A DNA stretch of 64,000 bases from the NCBI RefSeq assembly GCF_900094595.1, contig NZ_FMAD01000019.1, positions 1 through 64,000 of the forward strand, in the 5' to 3' direction. The stretch comes from Cupriavidus alkaliphilus. GTDB taxonomy: Bacteria > Pseudomonadota > Gammaproteobacteria > Burkholderiales > Burkholderiaceae. The notes under the pieces are model-generated. The model saw nothing but the letters and a program-made list of their open reading frames with translations. It was not told the DNA's origin and did not search any database. Below, in pieces: positions 35,845 through 43,823 of this stretch (the first letter of the stretch is position 1; every line of letters starts with the position of its first letter). The position numbers and the translations under genes were made by a program.

Positions 35845-35873
35845 CTGGCAGGGGTAAGGTCGCTGTCTATAAT
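35845..35873 (+). promoter_or_regulatory. promoter of the Ala-rich lipoprotein gene
   Basis: CTGGCA (35845-35850) and a perfect TATAAT (35868-35873) are 17 bases apart, inside an unusually AT-rich patch (35806-35835). Transcription would start about 60 bases before the lipoprotein ATG. Confidence 0.7.
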
Positions 35874-35941
35874 CGACTTCGACCGGCAAACGGAGAATGG
35901 TGCCGGGTAGTCACTCCCGAGAACATATCTAGGACGAAATC

Positions 35942-36271
35942 ATGAAAAAACTGCTCGCGCTGTTGATGATCACCGCGGCCATGGCCGCTTGCAGCAAGAA
36001 GGAAGAAGCGCCGCCCGCCGCCTCGAACGCCGAGAGCGCGATGCAGAGCGCCGCGGAATCCGCCAAGGCCGCCGCAAGCGATGCCGCCGCTGCCGCCAGC
36101 AACGCCGCAGATGCCGCCAAGGCTGCCGCCAGCGACGCCGCCTCGAACGCTTCCGCCGCCGCCGAGAAGGCCAAGGAAGACGCCGGCAACGCCATGGAGA
36201 ACGCCAAGCAGGCCGCCAAGGATGCCGTCAACGCCGGCGCCGACAAGGCCAAGGACGCCGTCAATAAGTAA
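35942..36271 (+). CDS. small alanine-rich lipoprotein
   Basis: A 109-residue protein with a lipoprotein signal ending AMAAC (C17), then a low-complexity mature chain rich in Ala, Lys, Asp and Ser. Repeated AAASDAA and SAAESAKAAA blocks suggest one long amphipathic helix or coiled coil, like envelope lipoproteins or LEA-type stress proteins. AGGA precedes the ATG. It has its own promoter and terminator and breaks the usual prfA-prmC adjacency. Function is unknown; abundant small lipoproteins of this type often tether envelope layers. Confidence 0.82.
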   Translation: MKKLLALLMITAAMAACSKKEEAPPAASNAESAMQSAAESAKAAASDAAAAASNAADAAKAAASDAASNASAAAEKAKEDAGNAMENAKQAAKDAVNAGADKAKDAVNK

Positions 36272-36359
36272 TCGCCCGGCGGGGTCATTGCGCCCGCCGC
36301 CGCCGATGAGCGGTACACTGGCACGAAGCCGGAAGTTTCACCAGAGCACCGCCCCAAAG

Positions 36360-36391
36360 CCCCGCCAGGTCCCGCACCGGTGGGGTTTTTT
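36360..36391 (+). terminator. intrinsic terminator of the Ala-rich lipoprotein gene
   Basis: CCCCGCC (36360-36366) pairs with GGTGGGG (36379-36385), one G-T pair, 12-base loop, followed by six T. It lies 88 bases after the lipoprotein stop and just before prmC. Confidence 0.7.
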
Positions 36392-36425
36392 ATAGCCGGC
36401 ACCAGAACCGTCTTTTACCCACGCG

Positions 36426-37319
36426 ATGTCCACCCCCGACTCCACCGCGCTGCCGGCAACACCCACGCTGCGCGAGGCGCAGACCCTCGCCGCCATGGCC
36501 GGGCTGCCTGCGCTGGAAGCGCGCATGCTGCTGACCCACGTCACCGGCCTGAGCCGCACGCAGCTGATCACGCGCGACACCGACGTGCTCACTATCGCCC
36601 AGCGCGACGCGTTTGCCACGCTGCTGGCGCGGCGCCTGGCGGGCGAGCCGATGGCCTACCTGATCGGCGAGCGTGAATTCTTCGGCCGCAAGTTCCGCGT
36701 CACGCCGGACGTACTGATCCCGCGCCCCGATACCGAGGTGGCTGCGGAAGCCGCGCTGGCGCGGCTGGCCACGGTGCCGCAGCCCAACGTGCTTGACCTC
36801 GGCACGGGCTCCGGCATCCTCGCCGTGACGCTGGCGCGCGAGCGGCGCGACGCGCAGGTCTGGGCCACCGACATCTCGCCCGGCGCGCTGATGGTGGCGC
36901 AGGACAACGCCCGCGCGCTGGGCGCCGAGCGCATCGCGTTCCTGGTCTCGGACTGGTACGCGGCGCTGCCGCCGGAGCTGCGCTTCCACCTGATCGTCAG
37001 CAACCCGCCCTATATCGCCGCGGGCGACCCGCACCTGGCTGAAGGCGACCTGCGCTTCGAGCCGATCGACGCGCTGACCGACCACGACGACGGCCTCTCC
37101 GACCTGCGCGCCATCGTCGGCGGCGCCGGCGCGCGATTGCTGCCCGGCGGCTGGCTGCTGATGGAACACGGCTATGACCAGGCCGCGGCCACGCGCCAGC
37201 TGCTGCAAGCCAGCGGCTTCGACGAGGTCTTCACCGCGCGTGACCTGGCCGGGCTGGAGCGCTGCACCGGCGGACGCTGGCCGGGCGCGCAGCCCGCCGG
37301 TACCGCCGCGGCACCCTGA
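36426..37319 (+). CDS. prmC: peptide chain release factor N(5)-glutamine methyltransferase
   Basis: A 297-residue SAM-dependent enzyme that methylates the GGQ glutamine of RF1 and RF2. The SAM loop LDLGTGSG ends at residue 130 and the substrate motif NPPY is at 193-196. The N-terminal helical domain (ALEARMLLTHVTGLSRTQLI) is normal. It starts 35 bases after the terminator of the lipoprotein gene, leaving very little room for a separate promoter; read-through or an unrecognised start may supply it. Confidence 0.95.
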   Translation: MSTPDSTALPATPTLREAQTLAAMAGLPALEARMLLTHVTGLSRTQLITRDTDVLTIAQRDAFATLLARRLAGEPMAYLIGEREFFGRKFRVTPDVLIPRPDTEVAAEAALARLATVPQPNVLDLGTGSGILAVTLARERRDAQVWATDISPGALMVAQDNARALGAERIAFLVSDWYAALPPELRFHLIVSNPPYIAAGDPHLAEGDLRFEPIDALTDHDDGLSDLRAIVGGAGARLLPGGWLLMEHGYDQAAATRQLLQASGFDEVFTARDLAGLERCTGGRWPGAQPAGTAAAP

Positions 37320-37440
37320 AGCGCCGCGGCGATTCCGGTAAAATTGCCATCAGATTCCCGCCGTGCGGCCCGGCCGCGCGGTATTCCGTTCTCCCCAGGC
37401 GGCGCCCGCGACACGGCCTCGCCCCACTGAAAAGCAAACC

Positions 37441-37752
37441 ATGAGCGACGTGCAGCAACAGATCGACCAGATCGTCAAGGGCAACCCCGTAGTCCTGTTC
37501 ATGAAGGGCACCGCGCAATTCCCGATGTGCGGCTTCTCGGGACGCGCCATCCAGATCCTGAAGGCCTGCGGCGTCGACGCGCCGACCACGGTCAACGTGC
37601 TGGACGACGAAGGCATCCGCCAGGGCATCAAGGAATACGCCAACTGGCCGACCATTCCCCAGCTCTACGTGAACGGCGAGTTCATCGGCGGCTCGGACAT
37701 CATGATGGAGATGTACCAGAACGGCGAACTGCAAACCCTGCTGAAGGGCTGA
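37441..37752 (+). CDS. grxD: monothiol glutaredoxin (Grx4 type)
   Basis: A 103-residue CGFS glutaredoxin that binds and passes on [2Fe-2S] clusters. C30 starts the CGFS motif within QFPMCGFSGRAIQIL; the glutathione site WPTIPQLYVNGEFIGGSDIM is intact. ATG at 37441. It is followed 8 bases later by ubiX. Confidence 0.96.
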   Translation: MSDVQQQIDQIVKGNPVVLFMKGTAQFPMCGFSGRAIQILKACGVDAPTTVNVLDDEGIRQGIKEYANWPTIPQLYVNGEFIGGSDIMMEMYQNGELQTLLKG

Positions 37753-37760
37753 GTCTCGCC

Positions 37761-38384
37761 ATGTCCGGGGCTGGCGGCACACCGCAACGGCTGATCGTCG
37801 CCATCACCGGCGCCACCGGGGCCATCTACGGCGTGCGCCTGCTGCAGGTGCTGCGCGCGGCGCCCGCGGTGGAAACCCACCTGCTGATTTCGCCGGCCGG
37901 CGTGATGAACCTGCAGCACGAGCTGGACATCGGCCGCGCCGAGGTCGAAGCGCTGGCCAGCGTCGTGCACAACGTGCGCGACATCGGCGCCACCATCGCC
38001 AGCGGCTCGTTCCGCGCGCACGCCATGGTGGTGGCGCCGTGCTCGATGCGCACGCTGGCGGCGATCGCGCATGGTTTCTCGGACAACCTGATCACGCGCG
38101 CCGCCGACGTCACGCTGAAAGAGCGCCGCAAGCTGGTGCTGATGGTCAGGGAAACGCCGCTGAACCTAGCGCACCTGCGCAACATGACTGCGGTGACGGA
38201 AATGGGCGGGATCGTGTTCCCGCCGGTGCCGGGCTTCTACCAGAAGCCGCAGAGCATTGCCGAACTGGTCGATCATACGGTCGGGCGCATGCTGGACCTG
38301 GTGGACCTACCGCAGATCGGGCAAGCCCTGGCGCCAAGCTGGGGCGGGCTGAACCCCCGCGCCGGCGACGCGGCCGGGAACTGA
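37761..38384 (+). CDS. ubiX: flavin prenyltransferase UbiX
   Basis: A 207-residue enzyme that makes prenylated FMN, the cofactor of the UbiD decarboxylase in ubiquinone synthesis. The FMN-binding start IVAITGATGAIYGVRLL, the segment VVAPCSMRTLAAIAHG and KLVLMVRETPLNLAHLRNM are diagnostic. It ends a prmC-grxD-ubiX unit and converges on a small lipoprotein gene. Confidence 0.95.
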   Translation: MSGAGGTPQRLIVAITGATGAIYGVRLLQVLRAAPAVETHLLISPAGVMNLQHELDIGRAEVEALASVVHNVRDIGATIASGSFRAHAMVVAPCSMRTLAAIAHGFSDNLITRAADVTLKERRKLVLMVRETPLNLAHLRNMTAVTEMGGIVFPPVPGFYQKPQSIAELVDHTVGRMLDLVDLPQIGQALAPSWGGLNPRAGDAAGN

Positions 38385-38412
38385 GCCGCGCCGCCGCGCT
38401 TACCGGGAACGA

Positions 38413-38607
38413 TTACCAGCGGCGATAGCCGCGGCCATAGTAGCCGTAGCCGCCGTAGTAGTACGGACGCGGCGCCACCACCACCGGCGCGGGCGCCACG
38501 TACACCGGCGCCGGACCGACCGCCGGGCCGGCGGGCGTGGGATAGACGGCGCAGCCGCCCAGCAGGGTCACCGATGCAGCCAGTCCAATCGTCAGCATTC
38601 TCATCAT
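38413..38607 (-). CDS. small Tyr/Gly/Pro-rich lipoprotein
   Basis: A 64-residue precursor. The signal MLTIGLAASVTLLGGC ends in a good lipobox; the mature part is 45 residues of Pro, Val, Ala repeats (VGPAPVYVAPAPVVVAPRP) and a YYYGGYGYYGRGYRRW tail. AAGGA precedes two adjacent ATGs (38607 and 38604). Similar short YXG-rich envelope proteins are common in Proteobacteria but unassigned. A TATAAC about 45 bases upstream is a possible -10. Confidence 0.75.
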   Translation of the reverse strand: MMRMLTIGLAASVTLLGGCAVYPTPAGPAVGPAPVYVAPAPVVVAPRPYYYGGYGYYGRGYRRW

Positions 38608-38740
38608 TTCATCCTTGGGTCGCAACGGGCATGTGCCTGCCTTGCTGACGTTATACGGGCGGAACGCGTAATACGGCGTCAAAGCCGTGTAACGCTTGTT
38701 ACCGTTCCCTACGCGCCCTGCCGCCCACCCCGGGATGCCG

Positions 38741-40258
38741 TCAGATCTCGAACCGTATCCCCTGCGCCAGCGGCAGCGAATCGCCGTAGTTGATGGTGTT
38801 GGTGGCGCGGCGCATATAGCCCTTCCACGCATCGGAGCCTGACTCGCGGCCGCCCCCCGTCGCCTTCTCGCCGCCGAAGGCGCCGCCGATTTCCGCGCCG
38901 CTGGTGCCGATATTCACATTGGCGATGCCGCAGTCGCTGCCCGCCGACGACAGGAAGCGCTCGGCCTCGCGCATCGATTCGGTGAAGATGCACGACGATA
39001 GCCCATGTGCCGCGGCATTGTTCAGCGCGATGGCCTCGTCCAGCGTGGTGTACGGCATCAGGTACAGGATCGGGGCGAAGGTTTCGGTCAGCATGGTGTC
39101 GTGCTGCGCGTCGGTCATCACCAGCGCGGGCCGCACGTAGTGCGCATGCGGATAGCGGTCGGCCAGCAGCCGCTCGCCGCCGGTCACGATATTGCCCTGC
39201 GCGCGGCACGCCGCCAGCGCGTTGGCCATGGCGTCGCCGGCGGCGGTGTCGATCAGCGGGCCGACCAGCGTGCCGTCTTGCAGCGGATCGCCGACCGGCA
39301 GCCGGTCGAACACGGTGATCAGCCGGCTCGCCATGGTGTCCATCAGGTCGGCATGGATAAAGCAGCGGCGCAGCGTGGTGCAGCGCTGCCCCGCGGTGCC
39401 GGCCGCGGCAAAGGTGATGGCCCGCACCGCCAGTTCGATATCGGCCGAGGGCGCGACGATGGCAGCGTTGTTGCCGCCCAGCTCCAGGATGCAGCGCTTG
39501 AAGTGCCCGGCGCAGGCGATGCCGACCTCGCGGCCCATGCGGGTCGAGCCGGTGGCGCTGACCAGCCGCACCGCAGGGTGCGCGACCAGGTGGGTACCCA
39601 GGGTGCGCCCGCCCGGCAGCACCGCCGAGATGCCACTGTGCTGCGGCGCCGCCGCGGCCAGCACGCGCTCCAGCAGGCCGTGCGCGGCCAGCGCGCACAG
39701 CGACACCTTCTCCGACGGCTTCCAGATCACGCCGTTGCCGCATACCAGCGCCAGCGCCGCATTCCACGCCCACACCGCCACCGGGAAGTTGAACGCCGAA
39801 ATCACGCCGCACAGACCGTACGGGTGCCAGGTCTCGCGCATCGCGTGCTGCGGGCGCTCGGAGGCGATGGTCAGCCCGTGCAGCTGGCGCGACAGGCCGA
39901 CCGCGAAGTCGCAGATGTCGATCATCTCCTGCACCTCGCCCAGCCCTTCCTGCAGGATCTTGCCGGATTCGAGCGACACCAGCCGCCCCAGCGCTGCCTT
40001 GTGTTCGCGCAGCACCTCGCCGAAGCGCCGCACGATCTCGCCGCGCGCCGGCGCCGGCAGCAGCGCCCAGGTGCTCTGCGCCGCGTGCGCGCGCGCGATC
40101 AGCGCGTCGGCCTGCGCCGGCGTGCAGGGCGGCACGTGGCCGATGGCGTCGCCGTCGACCGGCGAGCGCACCGTCACGGCGCCGGCCGGCGTCCCTTCCC
40201 GCCATGGCCGCGGCAGGCCCAGCGAATCCCAGCAGGCAGCAAATTCTTGTGCTTTCAT
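38741..40258 (-). CDS. amaB: ALDH7-type aldehyde dehydrogenase (aminoadipate semialdehyde dehydrogenase)
   Basis: A 505-residue NAD-dependent dehydrogenase. Catalytic C293 is in AGQRCTT and E259 in LELGG. The C-terminal ESGSDAWKGYMRRATNTINYG is the antiquitin (ALDH7) signature for alpha-aminoadipate semialdehyde, a lysine and pipecolate breakdown product. Its ATG overlaps the stop of the saccharopine dehydrogenase gene (ATGA), so both are co-translated. The pairing supports a lysine-catabolic role. The symbol follows Pseudomonas usage and is tentative. Confidence 0.87.
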   Translation of the reverse strand: MKAQEFAACWDSLGLPRPWREGTPAGAVTVRSPVDGDAIGHVPPCTPAQADALIARAHAAQSTWALLPAPARGEIVRRFGEVLREHKAALGRLVSLESGKILQEGLGEVQEMIDICDFAVGLSRQLHGLTIASERPQHAMRETWHPYGLCGVISAFNFPVAVWAWNAALALVCGNGVIWKPSEKVSLCALAAHGLLERVLAAAAPQHSGISAVLPGGRTLGTHLVAHPAVRLVSATGSTRMGREVGIACAGHFKRCILELGGNNAAIVAPSADIELAVRAITFAAAGTAGQRCTTLRRCFIHADLMDTMASRLITVFDRLPVGDPLQDGTLVGPLIDTAAGDAMANALAACRAQGNIVTGGERLLADRYPHAHYVRPALVMTDAQHDTMLTETFAPILYLMPYTTLDEAIALNNAAAHGLSSCIFTESMREAERFLSSAGSDCGIANVNIGTSGAEIGGAFGGEKATGGGRESGSDAWKGYMRRATNTINYGDSLPLAQGIRFEI

Positions 40259-41436
40259 ACGAGGCTCTCCTGGAGCGGATGCTGCGTGTAATGGCGACCG
40301 AAGCGGTTGGCCAGGAAGGCCTCCAGCGGCATCGACTCCTGCCGTACGAAGCCGGCCTGCGGCAGCGCGCCGGTGGCCACCATGTCCAGCGCGGTGCAGA
40401 TGCCGGCGGCAGTGGTCAGCTGGATCGCATTGACATGCCCGCCCGCGCCGTCGACCCCGCCGATGCGGGCCGAGAACGAAGCCTGCGTCAGCGGCCCGCG
40501 CCCGCGTTCGCCGCCGGCGGGATAGCCGGTGGCGGTGGCGAACACGATCACCACGTCCTGCTCGGTCACCGGGATGGCGCGATCGAAGATATCGCGCAGC
40601 CAGTCGCGGCGTTCGCGCAGGCGCAGGTCGTTGAGCAGCAGCTTCATCAGCGCGCAGTGGCCGGGATAGCGGATCGACTTGTAATCGACATGGCGCGCCC
40701 GTCCGGCCAGCGTCTCGGGCAGCGTGCCCAGCCCGCCCGATGTATTAAAGGCTTCGTACTCGATGCCGTCCAGCGCAAAGCTCTCCAGCCCCTCCAGCGC
40801 CGTCAGTTCCACGCGACGGCCGTCGACGATGGCCTCGCACGGGTTGCAGTACTCGTTGATCAGTCCCTCGGTGCTCCAGGTGAGGTTGTACTTGAGCGCG
40901 TTGCTCGGGTAGCGCGGCAGCGCCCCCACCCGCATCTGCAGGTCCAGCAGTTCGCCGCCGCCGCGCAAGAAGCGCTGCGCGAGGTCGTGCCCGACCACGC
41001 CGATAAAGCCCGGCGCCAGCCCGCATTGCGGCATCAGCACCGAGCGCGCGCCCTGCGCCAGCTGGCGGATGGCCTGGGTCGCGGCGACGTCCTCGGTCAG
41101 GTCGAAGTAATGCACGCCGAGGCGCGCCGCCACCGAGGCCACGCTGATCGCGGCATGGAACGGCAGCGCGTTGAGCACGGCGTCGGCGCCGGCCAGCAGC
41201 GCGGCACAGGTGCCGGGCTCGGTGGGATCGCCAGCGCGCGCCAGCACGCCGCGCGGCAGGCCATCGAGGCGGCGCCCGTCATGGTCGACCACGCTGACGC
41301 GGTAGTCGCCGCTGTCGTGCAGCATGGCCGCAATGGTGCGGCCGATCTTGCCGGCGCCCAGCACCGTCACGTGCAGCGGGCGGTCGGCCCTGGGCAGGTC
41401 GCGCGGTGCCTGCCGGCCGAGATTCGAGGCTTGCAT
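40255..41436 (-). CDS. saccharopine dehydrogenase-family protein
   Basis: A 393-residue protein with an N-terminal NAD(P) fold (VTVLGAGKIGRTIAAML, G27-G32) and the saccharopine dehydrogenase C-terminal domain (GLAPGFIGVVGHDLAQRF, GALPRYPSNALKYNLTWSTEGLI). It would oxidise saccharopine to aminoadipate semialdehyde plus glutamate, the substrate of the next gene product. ACGGAG precedes the ATG at 41436. No lysine-ketoglutarate reductase is in the window, so the supply of saccharopine is unexplained; another amino-acid dehydrogenase activity is possible. Confidence 0.85.
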   Translation of the reverse strand: MQASNLGRQAPRDLPRADRPLHVTVLGAGKIGRTIAAMLHDSGDYRVSVVDHDGRRLDGLPRGVLARAGDPTEPGTCAALLAGADAVLNALPFHAAISVASVAARLGVHYFDLTEDVAATQAIRQLAQGARSVLMPQCGLAPGFIGVVGHDLAQRFLRGGGELLDLQMRVGALPRYPSNALKYNLTWSTEGLINEYCNPCEAIVDGRRVELTALEGLESFALDGIEYEAFNTSGGLGTLPETLAGRARHVDYKSIRYPGHCALMKLLLNDLRLRERRDWLRDIFDRAIPVTEQDVVIVFATATGYPAGGERGRGPLTQASFSARIGGVDGAGGHVNAIQLTTAAGICTALDMVATGALPQAGFVRQESMPLEAFLANRFGRHYTQHPLQESLV

Positions 41437-41563
41437 GATGTCTCCGTCCACAAGAAAAAGGATTCCGTTGACTGGAGTATGGATAGCCCGGCCGACATAA
41501 TGAAGGCACAAGAACGACGAAAAACCGCCATAATCGAACGAAACGACGAGGCATCCCGACGTA
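41437..41563. promoter_or_regulatory. divergent control region, saccharopine dehydrogenase and Lrp gene
   Basis: An AT-richer 127-base region between divergent genes. CATAAT occurs twice (41496-41501 and 41529-41534) and GAACGA near-repeats flank the second copy. TTGACT (41468-41473) is too far (22 bases) from the first CATAAT for a standard promoter. Lrp-type regulators usually bind such multi-site regions; no exact operator is claimed. Confidence 0.4.
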
Positions 41564-42013
41564 ATGACCGAACTCGACACCACCGACCGCCACCTGCTGT
41601 CGCTGCTGCAGGCCAACGCGCGCGAAAGCGCCGCCAACCTGGCCCGGCACCTGGGAATCGCCCGCACCACCGTGGTCGCGCGCATTGCGCGGCTGGAGCG
41701 CAGCGGCGTGATCGCCGGCTACGGCGTGCGGCTGGGCCAGCGCATGGAAGACAACGCCATCCTCGCCTATTGCGGCCTGTCGGTGCAGCCCAAGGCCGCG
41801 CCCGCGATCCTGCGCGCGCTGCAGCGGCTGCCCGAGATCGAAGAGGTCAATTCCGTCAGCGGCCCGGTCGACTACCTGGTGGCGATCCGCTGCGACACGC
41901 ATGACCGGCTCGACCGGCTGCTCGACGAGATCGGCATGCTCGACGGCGTCAACCACACCACCACCTCGATCGTGCTGGCGCGCAAGCTCGACCGCCGGCG
42001 CGCCGCCGGCTGA
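41564..42013 (+). CDS. Lrp/AsnC-family transcriptional regulator
   Basis: A 149-residue regulator: an N-terminal helix-turn-helix (DRHLLSLLQANARESAANLARHLGIARTTVVARIARLE) and a RAM ligand domain (IEEVNSVSGPVDYLVAIR). It is divergent from the saccharopine/aminoadipate genes and probably senses lysine or a related amino acid to control them. It lacks the LG-KSP strand order of BkdR but is otherwise typical. Confidence 0.92.
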   Translation: MTELDTTDRHLLSLLQANARESAANLARHLGIARTTVVARIARLERSGVIAGYGVRLGQRMEDNAILAYCGLSVQPKAAPAILRALQRLPEIEEVNSVSGPVDYLVAIRCDTHDRLDRLLDEIGMLDGVNHTTTSIVLARKLDRRRAAG

Positions 42014-42058
42014 CGCGGTATGCTGCCAGACCCATCAGCTTTTGCGGAGCAACAGAAC

Positions 42059-42868
42059 ATGAACAATCCGATCCGTGTCGCCGTGGGCGGCGTGACCGGC
42101 TGGGCCGGCGGCGAACTGGCGCGCGGCGTGGCCCATGCGGCCGACATGACCCTGGTGGCCGGCCTGTCGCGCGGCGCCGCCGGCCAGACCCTGGCGCAGC
42201 TGACCGGCCATGCCGGTACCCCGGGCGTGGCCGCCGCCAGTATCGAAGTGCTGGGCGAGACGCCGTACGACGTCTACGTCGAATACACCAGGCCCGGGAT
42301 CGCCAAGCACAACATCCTGCAGGCGCTGGCGCACGGTGCGCACGTGGTGGTCGGCACCTCCGGGCTGACCGACGACGACTATGCCGAGATCGACGCGGCC
42401 GCGCGCCAGGCCGAGCGCGGCGTGCTCGCCTGCGGCAATTTCGCCATCACGGTGGTGCTGCTGCAGAAGTTTGCCGAGATGGCGGCGCGCCACCTGGAAC
42501 ACTGGGAGATCATCGACTACGCCAAGGCCGGCAAGATCGACGTGCCCTCCGGCACGGTGCGCGAGCTGGCGTACCGGCTCGGCCAGGTCAAGGCCGCCGC
42601 GCAGGCGGTGCCGCTCGACCAGGTCAACGGCCCCAGGGAAACCCGCGGCGCCACCATGTCCGGCACGCAGGTGCATGCGGTGCGGCTGCCCGGCTACCAG
42701 CTGGGCGTGGAAGTGATCTTCGGCGCCGACGGCCAGCGCCTGCACCTGAAGCACGAGGCCGGCGACGGCTCCAAGCCCTATGTTGCCGGCGCACTGCTGG
42801 CGATCCGCAAGGTCCACACCGTGCGCGGCGTGGTGCGGGGGCTGGACAAGGTAATGGAAGGACTGTGA
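42059..42868 (+). CDS. DapB-like dinucleotide-dependent reductase, altered active site
   Basis: A 269-residue protein of the dihydrodipicolinate reductase family: N-terminal GGVTGWAGG (10-18) and C-terminal domain with K159 in KIDVPSGT. In DapB the block reads HHxxKxDxPSGT; here the histidine pair is replaced by A155 and K156, so the usual proton donor is missing. It lies 45 bases after the Lrp gene and faces a lysine-degradation pair. It may reduce another cyclic imine or act in a related pathway; a housekeeping dapB is expected elsewhere. Confidence 0.8.
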   Translation: MNNPIRVAVGGVTGWAGGELARGVAHAADMTLVAGLSRGAAGQTLAQLTGHAGTPGVAAASIEVLGETPYDVYVEYTRPGIAKHNILQALAHGAHVVVGTSGLTDDDYAEIDAAARQAERGVLACGNFAITVVLLQKFAEMAARHLEHWEIIDYAKAGKIDVPSGTVRELAYRLGQVKAAAQAVPLDQVNGPRETRGATMSGTQVHAVRLPGYQLGVEVIFGADGQRLHLKHEAGDGSKPYVAGALLAIRKVHTVRGVVRGLDKVMEGL

Positions 42869-42872
42869 GGCA

Positions 42873-42905
42873 GCCGGCGGCGCACGCGTGCGGTGCGCCG
42901 CCGGC
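42873..42905. terminator. 13-bp perfect stem-loop between convergent genes
   Basis: The arms at 42873-42885 and 42893-42905 are exact reverse complements (13 bp, GC-rich) with a 7-base loop, five bases after the DapB-like stop. There is no T-run. It serves both convergent transcripts as a barrier or 3' stabiliser. Confidence 0.6.
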
Positions 42906-42913
42906 CTGTGCCG

Positions 42914-43645
42914 TTACCAGCTGCCGGGCTTTTCCGGCTTGGCCGGCGTCTTCGGCGCGGGCTTGGCCGCGGCGGCCTTGCCGCCCTTGGCCGCCGGTGC
43001 CGGGGGCGGATTGAGCTGCTTGTCGACCTCGGCATCCTTGTCCGCCATCAGCGCGCGCGCCTGCGGCAGCAGCATCTCGATGGTGCCGGTGTTGGGATCT
43101 TCCGGCATCGCATACAGCTCCACCGTCAGCGGCCGGTGGATCCAGCCGGCATGCAGCGTCTTGACGGTCTTGCCGGCCTTGTCGGGCATGTCCTCCTGCT
43201 CCTGGCGGAAGGGCTTGCCGTACAGCGCGCTGATGCTGTCGGCCGCGGCCTGCTGCGAATTGGCGCCGGCGGTCGGCACCATCAGGCCGACCAGCGCATT
43301 GCGATCGACAAAGGCCACCACATAGGGGCCATCCATGAACGCCGGGCGCTGCGCCCGCGGCACGCCGACCTGGCGCATCAGGCCATCGCCCTTCAGTTCG
43401 ACGCAAAAGCCGGTGACATCGCGGCCGTCGGGCGAGCGCTTGTCGGCGCAGTCGGGCAGCGCCGGCAGCGGGTTGCCGATTTCCAGCATGGCCAGCAGCG
43501 GCGCCAGCGCGCTGTTTTCGGCCTGGGCCGAGGGCCTGGCGGACGGTGCGGAGGCGGGGGTGGCGGCAGGGGCGGCGGGGGCGGCATTCGCGCCGGCGGC
43601 GCCCAGCAGGCCGGCAAGCGCCAGCCCGGCAACGGGGAATTTCAA
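42914..43645 (-). CDS. exported protein of unknown function
   Basis: A 243-residue protein starting at a TTG with AGGAG five bases upstream; the start gives LKFPVAGLALAGLLGAAGANA, a clean signal peptide. An Ala/Pro-rich stretch follows, then a folded domain of about 150 residues (ALPDCADKRSPDGRDVTGFC, PYVVAFVDRNALVGLMVP) and a Lys/Ala/Pro tail. Two cysteines in the folded part could form a disulfide. No family is recognised. Confidence 0.75.
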   Translation of the reverse strand: MKFPVAGLALAGLLGAAGANAAPAAPAATPASAPSARPSAQAENSALAPLLAMLEIGNPLPALPDCADKRSPDGRDVTGFCVELKGDGLMRQVGVPRAQRPAFMDGPYVVAFVDRNALVGLMVPTAGANSQQAAADSISALYGKPFRQEQEDMPDKAGKTVKTLHAGWIHRPLTVELYAMPEDPNTGTIEMLLPQARALMADKDAEVDKQLNPPPAPAAKGGKAAAAKPAPKTPAKPEKPGSW

Positions 43646-43823
43646 GACGGACTCCTGGTGAAAGGCTCCGGGTTGGAGCCCGCCCCCGCCGGGTTGTTCC
43701 TGCGCGGCGCGAGATCGTGGCGAGCGCTTCACTTGCGGCCGCGCACGGCAAGGGTGACAAGGGGGCGTGCGCTAGCTTACCCGATGGCGCCGGCGGCGCC
43801 GCCACTTGCGCGCCGCGCCGGCA

